Shown here piece after piece: positions 1 through 5,889 of a stretch of 9,991 nt of DNA (the stretch's first letter is position 1; each line of letters starts with the position of its first letter). A program made the translations under genes and the position numbers. Source of the stretch: Chloroflexota bacterium (lineage in GTDB: Bacteria > Chloroflexota > UBA5177 > JANWHV01); assembly GCA_025450375.1 (NCBI GenBank), contig JANWHO010000149.1, forward strand, positions 1 through 9,991, written 5' to 3'. The notes under the pieces were generated by a model, which saw nothing but the letters and a program-made list of their open reading frames with translations, made no database searches and was not told the origin of the DNA.

Positions 1-362
1 GAGCCCAGTTAGGAACCGGCAATGTTGGACTGCTGCTCGACGCCTTCCACTGGTACACCTCCCATGCAACCCTGGCCGATATTCAGCGGCTGACCGCCGC
101 CGACATTGTCTACGTGCATGTGAATGACGCGGTAGGGGGCAGATCGATCGACGAGCAGATGGATCTGGAGCGCGATCTCCCAGGCGCGACGGGCATGATC
201 GACATTGCCGGTTTCCTCCGGGCGGTGGCCGAAACCGGCTTCAATGGTCCAGTCGCGGTTGAGCCTTTCAGTGAGGCCGTGTTAGCCATGGAGCCGGGCG
301 ATCGGGTGCGGGCGGCGGGCACGAGCCTGGCCCAGGTCTGGGCCGCCGCCGGCCTACCCTGA
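1..362 (+). CDS. Sugar-phosphate isomerase/epimerase, C-terminal part (partial)
   Basis: The reading frame is open from base 3 to the TGA at 360-362, giving the last 119 residues; the start lies left of the window. The visible part matches the C-terminal half of the xylose-isomerase-like TIM barrel family (IolE, tagatose/psicose epimerase, hydroxypyruvate isomerase relatives). It shows LLLDAFHWYTS (D13, H16 of the visible part), VYVHVND (H39), ERDLPG followed by G and D (R57), and VAVEPFS (E87). These fit the family's metal-binding and substrate-binding D, H, R and E positions. Such enzymes are cytosolic and interconvert ketoses, ketose phosphates or inosose derivatives with a divalent metal. 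The gene converges on the ABC transporter operon, so it is transcribed separately, but it fits the catabolic theme. The exact substrate cannot be named. Family is confident; specific function is not. Confidence 0.88.
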   Translation, partial: AQLGTGNVGLLLDAFHWYTSHATLADIQRLTAADIVYVHVNDAVGGRSIDEQMDLERDLPGATGMIDIAGFLRAVAETGFNGPVAVEPFSEAVLAMEPGDRVRAAGTSLAQVWAAAGLP

Positions 363-465
363 GGACGCCGGCAGACGTCCGTTGGCGTACCCGTAGTATG
401 CGAAAACCTTCGCGTCCGGCTACCTGGCGCTCATATTCTCGCCAGGATACGGGGCCGGCGCCACG
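363..465. terminator. Convergent intergenic region with several hairpins; candidate bidirectional terminator
   Basis: This gap separates the isomerase stop from the ATPase stop on the opposite strand. It contains three possible stem-loops: GGACG/CGTCC at 363-367 and 376-380; GCGAA/TTCGC at 400-404 and 409-413 with a 4-nt loop, extendable by a G-T and an A-T pair; and CCTGGCG/CGCCAGG at 423-429 and 440-446 with a 10-nt loop. None is followed by a clear T-run in either direction, so classical Rho-independent termination is not proven. Position between converging genes is the main support. Confidence 0.4.
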
Positions 466-1302
466 TTAGATCGTGGTGCTGGCGACCGCCTCCGACACGG
501 CGGAACGGCCCAGGCCCGACTTGACGATACGGATAAGCTCCTCCTCGGTAGTGTCGGTCGTGGACCGGTCGAGCACGATCTCTCCTGAGTGCAGGAAGTT
601 AATGCGGTCGCACACCTCGAAAATCTGGTTGTAGTTGTGGACGATCAGAATAATCGAGGTCTCGCGCTGGCGTCGTAGGTTCTGAATCAGGTCCAGGACC
701 AACCCGCCTTCGCGCACGCCCAGCGCGGCCAGCGGCTCGTCCATGATCAGCAGCTTGGGCGAGGTTTGCATGGAGCGCGCCACGGCGATCGACTGGCGTT
801 GGCCGCCCGACAGTTGGCGCACGAGGCTGGAGACCGAGGGCAGGTTGATGCCGAGCCGGTTCAGGTGCTCCCGCGTCTGCCGCCTCATGGCGCGATTATC
901 AGTAAGCGGAACGATCCCCCCCAGGCGAATGATCTTCTCGCGGCCCAGAAACATGTTCTGGTAGACGGTCAGGTCGTTCACGAGGGCCAGATCCTGATAG
1001 ACGGTCTCAATGCCGTGGTGGAGCGCATCGAGTGGCGATTTGAAGTGAATGGGCTTACCTTCCCACTCGATCGTGCCACCATCCGGCGGATGGAAGCCGC
1101 ATAGGATCTTGATAAAGGTGGACTTGCCGGCGCCGTTATCACCGACCAGCGCCAGAACCTCGCCCTTGTGCAGCTGAATGCTCACGTTCTTGAGCGCCGT
1201 CACCGCGCCGAAGCTCTTCCTGATGCGCTCCGTACGCAGCAGGATCGGGGCGTTGCTCAGCCCAGCCATGTTGAACGGATCCGGCACGCTCGACACCGTC
1301 AT
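466..1302 (-). CDS. Sugar ABC transporter ATP-binding protein, FrcA-like, cassette 1
   Basis: This 278-residue ATPase powers sugar import with the permease encoded immediately upstream. All ABC motifs are present: Walker A GDNGAGKST at 54-62 (K60), Q-loop Gln103 in VYQDLALV, signature LSGGQ at 164-168, Walker B LLIMDE at 184-189, and H-loop His222. The length fits a single nucleotide-binding domain like the fructose ATPase FrcA, not the roughly 500-residue double-domain RbsA, so a homodimer is expected. After Walker B it reads DEPLAALG. As I recall, FrcA-type proteins usually have DEPTAALG, so Thr is replaced by Leu here. The ATG at 1302 overlaps the permease TGA by four bases (ATGA) and has AGGAG a few bases upstream, which supports the start; an in-frame Met12 is a weaker alternative. 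The protein is the last gene of its operon and closely resembles the ATPase at 3853-4641. Sugar specificity is unknown. Confidence 0.94.
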   Translation of the reverse strand: MTVSSVPDPFNMAGLSNAPILLRTERIRKSFGAVTALKNVSIQLHKGEVLALVGDNGAGKSTFIKILCGFHPPDGGTIEWEGKPIHFKSPLDALHHGIETVYQDLALVNDLTVYQNMFLGREKIIRLGGIVPLTDNRAMRRQTREHLNRLGINLPSVSSLVRQLSGGQRQSIAVARSMQTSPKLLIMDEPLAALGVREGGLVLDLIQNLRRQRETSIILIVHNYNQIFEVCDRINFLHSGEIVLDRSTTDTTEEELIRIVKSGLGRSAVSEAVASTTI

Positions 1303-2339
1303 GCTCTCCTCTGGTTGCGCAGCTTGTTGATCAAGATGTTCAGCAGAATCGCGGCCACGATGGCGATGCCCAGGATGATATTCGACTCTGTCGCCTGGGC
1401 GCCGATCAGCGGGAGGCCGGCGAGAAGGGCGGCGATGACGTAGGCGCCGATCAGCGCGCCAACCACGGTGCCGGTGCCGCCAAATAACGAGGTGCCGCCA
1501 ATCACCGCCGCGGCGATGCCATAGAGCGTCAGCGTGTTATCGCCGGCGGATGGATCGGTGGATCCGCTGATAATGGACTCGCTAATGCCGTTAAAGCCGG
1601 CGAGAAAGCCCATGATCATAAAATTCGCGATCTTGACGCGGTTCGTGCGAATGCCGATCTCCCGCGCCGCCAGCAGGTTGCTGCCGACCGAGATGGTGTA
1701 GGTGCCAAAGCGCGTGCGCTTCAACACGATGGTCAGGATGACCACGAACAGCACAAGCCAGATAAAGGCCGCGTACTGTGAAGGACCGCCAATCGGCTGC
1801 TGTTGGCCACGACCCAGGAAGGTGTTGAACGGCTCCGCCAATGGCGTGATTACGGGCTCGCTGTGGGACACGGACAGGGTGACGCCATCCAGGAAAAACA
1901 GCATGCCCAGGGTCGCGATCAAGGACGGCACGCCGAACAGCACCGTGATCATGCCATTGACCATGCCGATTAGCGCGGCGCAGACGAGCGCCAGGACAAT
2001 GGCGAGGCCGTATGGCAGATTGGCCCCTGTCGTGAGGTAGTAGACAATGAAAGGGGTGGTCGAATAGACCTTGGCAGCGGAAAGATCGATCTCGCCGGTA
2101 ATCATCAGCATGGCCTCGCCGATGGCGACGAGGCCATACAGCGCGGTGCTTGACGCCAGTACCGACTGCAAACCGTTGAAATAGTTCTGGTTCAGCACCT
2201 CAAAGATCAGGGAAACGACGATCGCCACCACGGCGATGCTCGCCTCGGGGAGGCGCAGTAAAATCCTGCCGAGGCCGCCGATCACCCCCGACGCGGATCG
2301 GGGCAACCCCGCTGTCGATGTTCCTTCGTTCGTGACCAC
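1299..2339 (-). CDS. Sugar ABC transporter permease, RbsC/FrcC-like, cassette 1
   Basis: This 346-residue inner-membrane protein belongs to the CUT2 branched permease family (BPD_transp_2; RbsC, FrcC, XylH). About nine hydrophobic stretches are visible, beginning near residue 34. The cytoplasmic coupling region reads GSNLLAAREIGIRTNRVKI, and the C-terminal part has the typical AAAVIGGTSLFGGTGTVVGAL run. The family motif after the second membrane region is altered: GEIDLSAAK at 82-90, where the paralogue at 4641-5708 and RbsC have DLSVGS. The start is a GTG at 2339-2337 with GAGGGA about five bases upstream; an out-of-frame ATG at 2352 overlaps that site and does not give this protein. It is preceded by a long intercistronic hairpin and overlaps the ATPase gene by four bases, so translation of the two is probably coupled. 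One permease gene per cassette implies a homodimeric channel. Confidence 0.93.
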   Translation of the reverse strand: MVTNEGTSTAGLPRSASGVIGGLGRILLRLPEASIAVVAIVVSLIFEVLNQNYFNGLQSVLASSTALYGLVAIGEAMLMITGEIDLSAAKVYSTTPFIVYYLTTGANLPYGLAIVLALVCAALIGMVNGMITVLFGVPSLIATLGMLFFLDGVTLSVSHSEPVITPLAEPFNTFLGRGQQQPIGGPSQYAAFIWLVLFVVILTIVLKRTRFGTYTISVGSNLLAAREIGIRTNRVKIANFMIMGFLAGFNGISESIISGSTDPSAGDNTLTLYGIAAAVIGGTSLFGGTGTVVGALIGAYVIAALLAGLPLIGAQATESNIILGIAIVAAILLNILINKLRNQRRA

Positions 2340-2374
2340 CTTTGTCCCTCATAAAGGTAATGCGCGAATTATGA

Positions 2375-2415
2375 CCGAGGCGGGGCAGCGGGTGCAAGAC
2401 CCGGCCCCGCCTCGG
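2375..2415 (-). promoter_or_regulatory. Long intercistronic hairpin between binding-protein and permease genes, cassette 1
   Basis: CCGAGGCGGGGC at 2375-2386 pairs perfectly with GCCCCGCCTCGG at 2404-2415 (12 bp). Inside the loop CGGGT (2389-2393) pairs with ACCCG (2399-2403), making a nearly continuous 17-bp stem. No T-run follows on the minus strand (TCATAATTCGC). Such hairpins after binding-protein genes are known to protect the upstream mRNA from 3' decay or to attenuate downstream expression; applying that role here is inference. The structure itself is read directly. Confidence 0.75.
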
Positions 2416-2442
2416 AAAAGACGCTACAACGTGCGCCGCGGA

Positions 2443-3525
2443 CTAGATTGCGTAGACCGAGGTTGAGGAACCCTGGAATACGTTCGGCTTCAGGTACTGG
2501 CCAACGCTCGCCTTGGTCACGAACTTGATCCCGGTGTTCATATTCTCGGCGCCGACCAATCCACCGGAAAGCTTATAGAGGTAGAGCTGGATCACGGGAT
2601 AGAAGCCCTGTAGGTATGGCTGCTGATCGATCGTGAAGTCGCACGTTCCGTTATTGACGGCTTGGACGAGTGCCGGCGGCAGGTCGTATCCACCGCACTT
2701 TACGCCCTTGGCCCGCAGACCGTGCTTTACTATGGTCTGAACGATGCCCTGTGTGGTCCCCTGGTCGACCGCGAACATCCCCTTGACGTCCTGGTGACCC
2801 GTCCACCATGCCTCAACAGCGGTAGCTTCCGCCGGCTGGAGCGGGCCGGTGGCAATATCGGGGTACAAGCTGATGCCCGAGGTCTTGGCGAGCACGGAGC
2901 GCGCGCCGTCGATACGTGGCTGGATGTTCAGCGAGCCCGGGGTGGCGATAAAGAGAGCAACTTTGCCGCTGCCGACCAGGGCGGCGATATGCTGCCCCAT
3001 GCCCACGCCGGACAGGAGGAGATCCTGGCCAATGTAGGCAAGGCGCGTGTTTGTCGGCGAGCCGTCAGCGTTGTAGGCGATCACCGGAATGCCAGCGGCG
3101 AAGGCGGCATTGGTCGGTGCGTCGAAGGCCTTCTTGTCGATAATGCAGACGGCGATGCCGTCCGCCTTACCGGCAATAGCCACCTGCATGGCCTTGGTCA
3201 TCTCGGAAACGATCGAGTTCGCCGAGCCTGTCCACTGGAAGGTGCATCCCAGCAGTTTGCAGGCATCGGCGGCGCCGGACTGGCAGGGGGTGAAGAATGC
3301 ATTGGTCGTGACGTGGTTGACGAAGACAAAATGAAAGCCCTTTTTCGGCAAGTCCTCGCTGCGCCCGGCCGCCAGTGCGTCCTCCATGTGGCCAGCCTTG
3401 AGCGCGGTCAACATAGCCGCGCTGCCGAGTCCCAGTTTGGCGGCGGTTCGCAGCGCGGTTCGCCGGCTAACCTCTAACTCCTTCTGGCCAAACTCCGGTG
3501 TCTGATCCAGCGTGTCGTTTTCCAC
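2443..3525 (-). CDS. Tat-exported sugar ABC transporter solute-binding protein, cassette 1
   Basis: This 360-residue protein captures the sugar outside the membrane and delivers it to the permease at 1299-2339. The N-terminus carries a Tat-type leader: SRRTALR at 20-26, then a hydrophobic stretch and a possible ALA cleavage site near residue 52; no lipobox Cys is seen. The rest is a type I periplasmic binding fold (Peripla_BP_4 class, as in RbsB/FrcB): FVFVNHVTTNAFF near residue 67, GIAVCIID, VIAYNAD, ATPGSLNIQPRIDG with a likely ligand Arg, GGYDLPP, and DQQPYLQGF near the C-terminus. By eye about half of the aligned positions are identical to the binding protein at 5890-6975. I chose the GTG at 3525 because AAGGTGG ends seven bases upstream and this N-terminus matches the paralogue in length; a TTG at 3531 would add two residues. 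It is first in its operon, behind a putative promoter at 3662-3691. Confidence 0.93.
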   Translation of the reverse strand: MENDTLDQTPEFGQKELEVSRRTALRTAAKLGLGSAAMLTALKAGHMEDALAAGRSEDLPKKGFHFVFVNHVTTNAFFTPCQSGAADACKLLGCTFQWTGSANSIVSEMTKAMQVAIAGKADGIAVCIIDKKAFDAPTNAAFAAGIPVIAYNADGSPTNTRLAYIGQDLLLSGVGMGQHIAALVGSGKVALFIATPGSLNIQPRIDGARSVLAKTSGISLYPDIATGPLQPAEATAVEAWWTGHQDVKGMFAVDQGTTQGIVQTIVKHGLRAKGVKCGGYDLPPALVQAVNNGTCDFTIDQQPYLQGFYPVIQLYLYKLSGGLVGAENMNTGIKFVTKASVGQYLKPNVFQGSSTSVYAI

Positions 3526-3541
3526 AGCCAACCACCTTTCC

Positions 3542-3561
3542 CCATACAGGGAATCGTATGG
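3542..3561 (-). promoter_or_regulatory. Small hairpin just upstream of the ribosome-binding site, cassette 1
   Basis: CCATAC (3542-3547) and GTATGG (3556-3561) form a perfect 6-bp stem with an 8-nt loop. Its base is three bases upstream of AAGGTGG, the ribosome-binding site of the binding-protein gene. A hairpin of the same stem and loop size stands at the same place in front of the paralogous gene. It may shape ribosome access or 5' mRNA stability; the role is inference. Confidence 0.5.
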
Positions 3562-3657
3562 CCCTCCGCCGACGCGAGACTGAACACGGCGAGGGAGCGC
3601 CGTACGGGATTCGGAACTTATTTGACCTCCGGAGGAAGAGTAAACCCTCAGTCTTCG

Positions 3658-3691
3658 CTAGTTCATAGCACACTAGAGGGGAGCATGTCAA
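3658..3691 (-). promoter_or_regulatory. Putative sigma70-type promoter of cassette 1 with overlapping palindrome
   Basis: On the minus strand TTGACA (3691-3686, perfect -35) is followed by an 18-nt spacer and TATGAA (3667-3662), preceded by TGC, an extended -10. Transcription would begin near 3655, leaving a leader of about 130 nt before the GTG at 3525. CTAGT (3658-3662) and ACTAG (3672-3676) form a perfect inverted repeat around the -10, so a repressor could bind there. The start site is not demonstrated. Confidence 0.65.
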
Positions 3692-3852
3692 CGTGCCCGC
3701 GGCTGTTCGCCAAGCTGGACAGGTCGGCCCTCTGGCCGGTCTTGAGCGCCCACTCCGCTCCCGTGGTGGTCCCCTGCCCGTGACGGCGGGCGGCCATCAA
3801 CGGCAAGGCCCCGTGGGGCCGGCCGCCCTTCCAGCTTGAGTGATGCGGGCCC
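3692..3852 (-). terminator. Inter-operon region with nested GC-rich hairpins; candidate terminator of cassette 2
   Basis: No gene is seen here. Starting 24 bases after the stop of the cassette 2 ATPase, GGGCGGCC (3788-3795) pairs perfectly with GGCCGCCC (3821-3828), and its loop holds a second stem, GGCCC/GGGCC (3807-3811, 3816-3820). GCCCG/CGGGC (3776-3780, 3787-3791) forms a competing stem. A 9-bp inverted repeat, CAAGCTGGA/TCCAGCTTG (3711-3719, 3830-3838), encloses all of these. There is no U-run, so this may be Rho-assisted termination, a pause or a processing site. Confidence 0.45.
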
Positions 3853-4641
3853 TCACAGCGATCTCTCCGCGGTCGCCGGTTGGTCCAGCTTATAGCCGGA
3901 GGTCACTAGATCGATCAACTCGGTCACCGTGGTGTCCTTGGTCGGCTTATCGTAGGTGATTGTCCCACCGCTCAGGAAATTGATCCGGTCGGAGATCTCG
4001 AAGATCTGGGCGTAGTTGTGAGCGATGATGATAATTGAGACATCGCCACGCCGTTTGAGTTCTTGTACCAGGTTAAGCACATGGCGGCCCTCTCGCACCC
4101 CCAGGGCGGCCAACGGCTCGTCCATAATCAGCAATGTGGGGTTGGAATAGATGGAACGCGCTACCGCGATAGACTGGCGTTGTCCGCCGGAGAGCATGGC
4201 CACGGTGCTGTCCACGCTGGGGATGCGGATGCCCAGGGTCTCCAGGTAGGACTGGGTCTGCCGGCGCATATCCTGATTATCCAGCAGCGGCAGGCCCAGC
4301 ACCCGTTTGCGCACCTCGCGTCCCAGGAACATATTGTGGTAGACGGTCAGGTCGTTGACCAGGGCCAGATCCTGATAGACAGTCTGGATGCCCAGGGCGC
4401 GCGCCTCGATAGGGGAGTTGAGATTCAAGGGTCTGCCCTGAAAGGTGAGCGTGCCGCTGTCGGGCTTGTGAAAGCCGCAGATAGTCTTGATCAGGGTGGA
4501 CTTGCCGGCGCCGTTGTCGCCAACCAGACCCAGCACTTCACCCCGTCGCAGATACAGACTCACGTCAACCAGGGCGGTGACGGCGCCAAAACGTTTGCTG
4601 ATATGCTCGGCCTGTAAAATGATCGGAGCTGTCTCGACCAT
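3853..4641 (-). CDS. Sugar ABC transporter ATP-binding protein, FrcA-like, cassette 2
   Basis: A 262-residue single-domain ABC ATPase serving the permease encoded just upstream. It has Walker A GDNGAGKST at 41-49 (K47), Q-loop Gln90 in VYQDLALV, signature LSGGQ at 150-154, Walker B LLIMDE at 170-175 and H-loop His208. As in the cassette 1 paralogue, the sequence after Walker B is DEPLAALGVREG, with Leu where FrcA-type proteins usually have Thr. The N-terminus is 13 residues shorter than that of the paralogue; the cores align almost without gaps and most residues are identical. The ATG at 4641 shares one base with the permease TGA, and GGAGGAGG lies about five bases upstream, so the start is well supported and translation is probably coupled. 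It is the last gene of its cassette and is followed by strong hairpins. Confidence 0.94.
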   Translation of the reverse strand: MVETAPIILQAEHISKRFGAVTALVDVSLYLRRGEVLGLVGDNGAGKSTLIKTICGFHKPDSGTLTFQGRPLNLNSPIEARALGIQTVYQDLALVNDLTVYHNMFLGREVRKRVLGLPLLDNQDMRRQTQSYLETLGIRIPSVDSTVAMLSGGQRQSIAVARSIYSNPTLLIMDEPLAALGVREGRHVLNLVQELKRRGDVSIIIIAHNYAQIFEISDRINFLSGGTITYDKPTKDTTVTELIDLVTSGYKLDQPATAERSL

Positions 4642-5708
4642 CAGCGCCTCCTCCGCAAACGCATGGCGTTCACACGCACGTTGAGGATCATCGCTCCGAC
4701 GATCGCCGCCCCGAGATACATGTCGGACTGCGTGGCTTGGGCGCCGAGCAGCACCAAGCCGTTATTCAACGAGGCCACCACGAAGGCCCCGATCAGCGCG
4801 CCGATCGCCGTGCCGGAGCCGCCAAAGAGCGACGTGCCGCCGATAACGGCTGCCGCGATTGCCTGCAAGGTCAAAGAGGGTCCGCCAGCGATTGGATCGG
4901 CCGATCCATATTGCACGGCGTTGATGATCCCAGCCAATGCCGCTAAACCACTCGCGAGCATAAAGTTGGCGATCTTGATCTGATCCGTGCGCACCCCGAT
5001 TTCGCGCGCCCCCAGCAAGTTGCTGCCCGTGGAGACGGTATGCAGGCCGAAGCGCGTTTTCACCAGCACCAGCGTCAGCACCAGTACGACCCCCAGCGCC
5101 CAGAGGAAGGGCGTATACCCGGTAATCGCCACCCAGGACCAGAACGAATCGAGCGGTCCATAGAGATTCTCGCCGAAAATCCGGTTAAATGGTTCCTGCA
5201 TCGGCGTCTGAATGGGCTGGCTGTTGGCGATGGTAATAGCGATGCCGCCGAGCAGGAACAGCGTGCCCAGAGTGGTGATCAGCGATGGAACACGCAGCTT
5301 TACCGTGATCACCCCATTGATGAAGCCGATCGCTATTCCGATCAGGATGCCGATCAAAGCGGTGATGAACAGGGGCAGTCCCCAGTCATTGGTCATCGTG
5401 ATCATCAGATAGGGTATCAGGGCGAAGGTGCTGCCGACGGAGAGGTCGATCTCGCCCGTGATCATCACGAACACCTCCGCCGCGGCGATCAGCCCGATCC
5501 GGCCGGTGTCGCGCAACACCACGCTCATCTCGGCGCTACTGAGAAAGGTCGTGTTACGGAACTGAAAATAGGCAGCGAGTAGAATAGCAACAGCCGCGAT
5601 GCTGGCCTCGCGATAACGGGACAGAAAGATCAGCAGGCTCCCGAGCATACCCGTGGTGGTTACCACGGGAACTCCCCGCTTACCATCCGATGTGCTTGCT
5701 TGAGCCAT
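4641..5708 (-). CDS. Sugar ABC transporter permease, RbsC/FrcC-like, cassette 2
   Basis: A 355-residue CUT2-type inner-membrane permease. It has about nine hydrophobic stretches starting near residue 37, the canonical family motif GEIDLSVGS at 85-93, the cytoplasmic segment GSNLLGAREIGVRTDQIKI, and AAAVIGGTSLFGGSGTAIGAL near the C-terminus. The frame stays open upstream to a TTG at 5777, but that would add 23 residues with no counterpart in the paralogue. The ATG at 5708 aligns with the start of the cassette 1 permease and has a modest purine-rich site (GGAGAAG) 8-14 bases upstream, so I use it. The gene follows the binding-protein gene after a hairpin-bearing spacer and overlaps the ATPase gene by one base. 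Loop sequences such as QPIQTPMQEPFNRIFGEN match the paralogue's QPIQTP-like region, which supports recent common origin. Substrate is not deducible. Confidence 0.93.
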   Translation of the reverse strand: MAQASTSDGKRGVPVVTTTGMLGSLLIFLSRYREASIAAVAILLAAYFQFRNTTFLSSAEMSVVLRDTGRIGLIAAAEVFVMITGEIDLSVGSTFALIPYLMITMTNDWGLPLFITALIGILIGIAIGFINGVITVKLRVPSLITTLGTLFLLGGIAITIANSQPIQTPMQEPFNRIFGENLYGPLDSFWSWVAITGYTPFLWALGVVLVLTLVLVKTRFGLHTVSTGSNLLGAREIGVRTDQIKIANFMLASGLAALAGIINAVQYGSADPIAGGPSLTLQAIAAAVIGGTSLFGGSGTAIGALIGAFVVASLNNGLVLLGAQATQSDMYLGAAIVGAMILNVRVNAMRLRRRR

Positions 5709-5800
5709 CTTCGCTTCTTCTCCACTCAGCCATTGGAGCCGGATACATATCGGCACGATCTTCAGGCAACACCCCAAAGACCCCGTGTATCCCTTGAACT

Positions 5801-5874
5801 ACCGGGCGAATCCGCGCTGACGCCGCGCCCGGTGGCCGGCGCGACCTGGGCCTTTCCGGTCAGGTCGCGCCGGC
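5801..5874 (-). promoter_or_regulatory. Tandem intercistronic hairpins between binding-protein and permease genes, cassette 2
   Basis: Two stem-loops fill most of the gap. GCCGGCGCGACCTG (5835-5848) pairs perfectly with CAGGTCGCGCCGGC (5861-5874), 14 bp with a 12-nt loop, starting 15 bases past the binding-protein stop. ACCGGGCG (5801-5808) pairs with CGCCCGGT (5826-5833), 8 bp. No T-run follows on the minus strand. The position matches the cassette 1 hairpin at 2375-2415, although the sequences differ, so selection for structure is likely. mRNA stabilisation or attenuation is the inferred role. Confidence 0.75.
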
Positions 5875-5889
5875 AGGCGCCAAGCCCGC

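Noticed and set aside
2662..3477. Plus-strand open frame of 271 codons
   Set aside because: Lies antisense to the well-supported binding-protein gene of cassette 1; the product has no recognisable domain and is a shadow of GC-rich codon use.
3467..3691. Minus-strand frame of 74 codons starting TTG at 3691
   Set aside because: Its start codon is the TTG of the putative TTGACA -35 element, it has no ribosome-binding site, and it overlaps the leader and start of the binding-protein gene.
4063..5582. Plus-strand frames of 184 codons (4063-4617) and 180 codons (5040-5582)
   Set aside because: Antisense to the cassette 2 ATPase and permease; low-complexity Gln/Asp/His-rich products typical of shadow frames.
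5709..5777. N-terminal extension of the cassette 2 permease to TTG 5777
   Set aside because: Adds 23 residues without counterpart in the paralogue; ATG 5708 aligns with the cassette 1 permease start.
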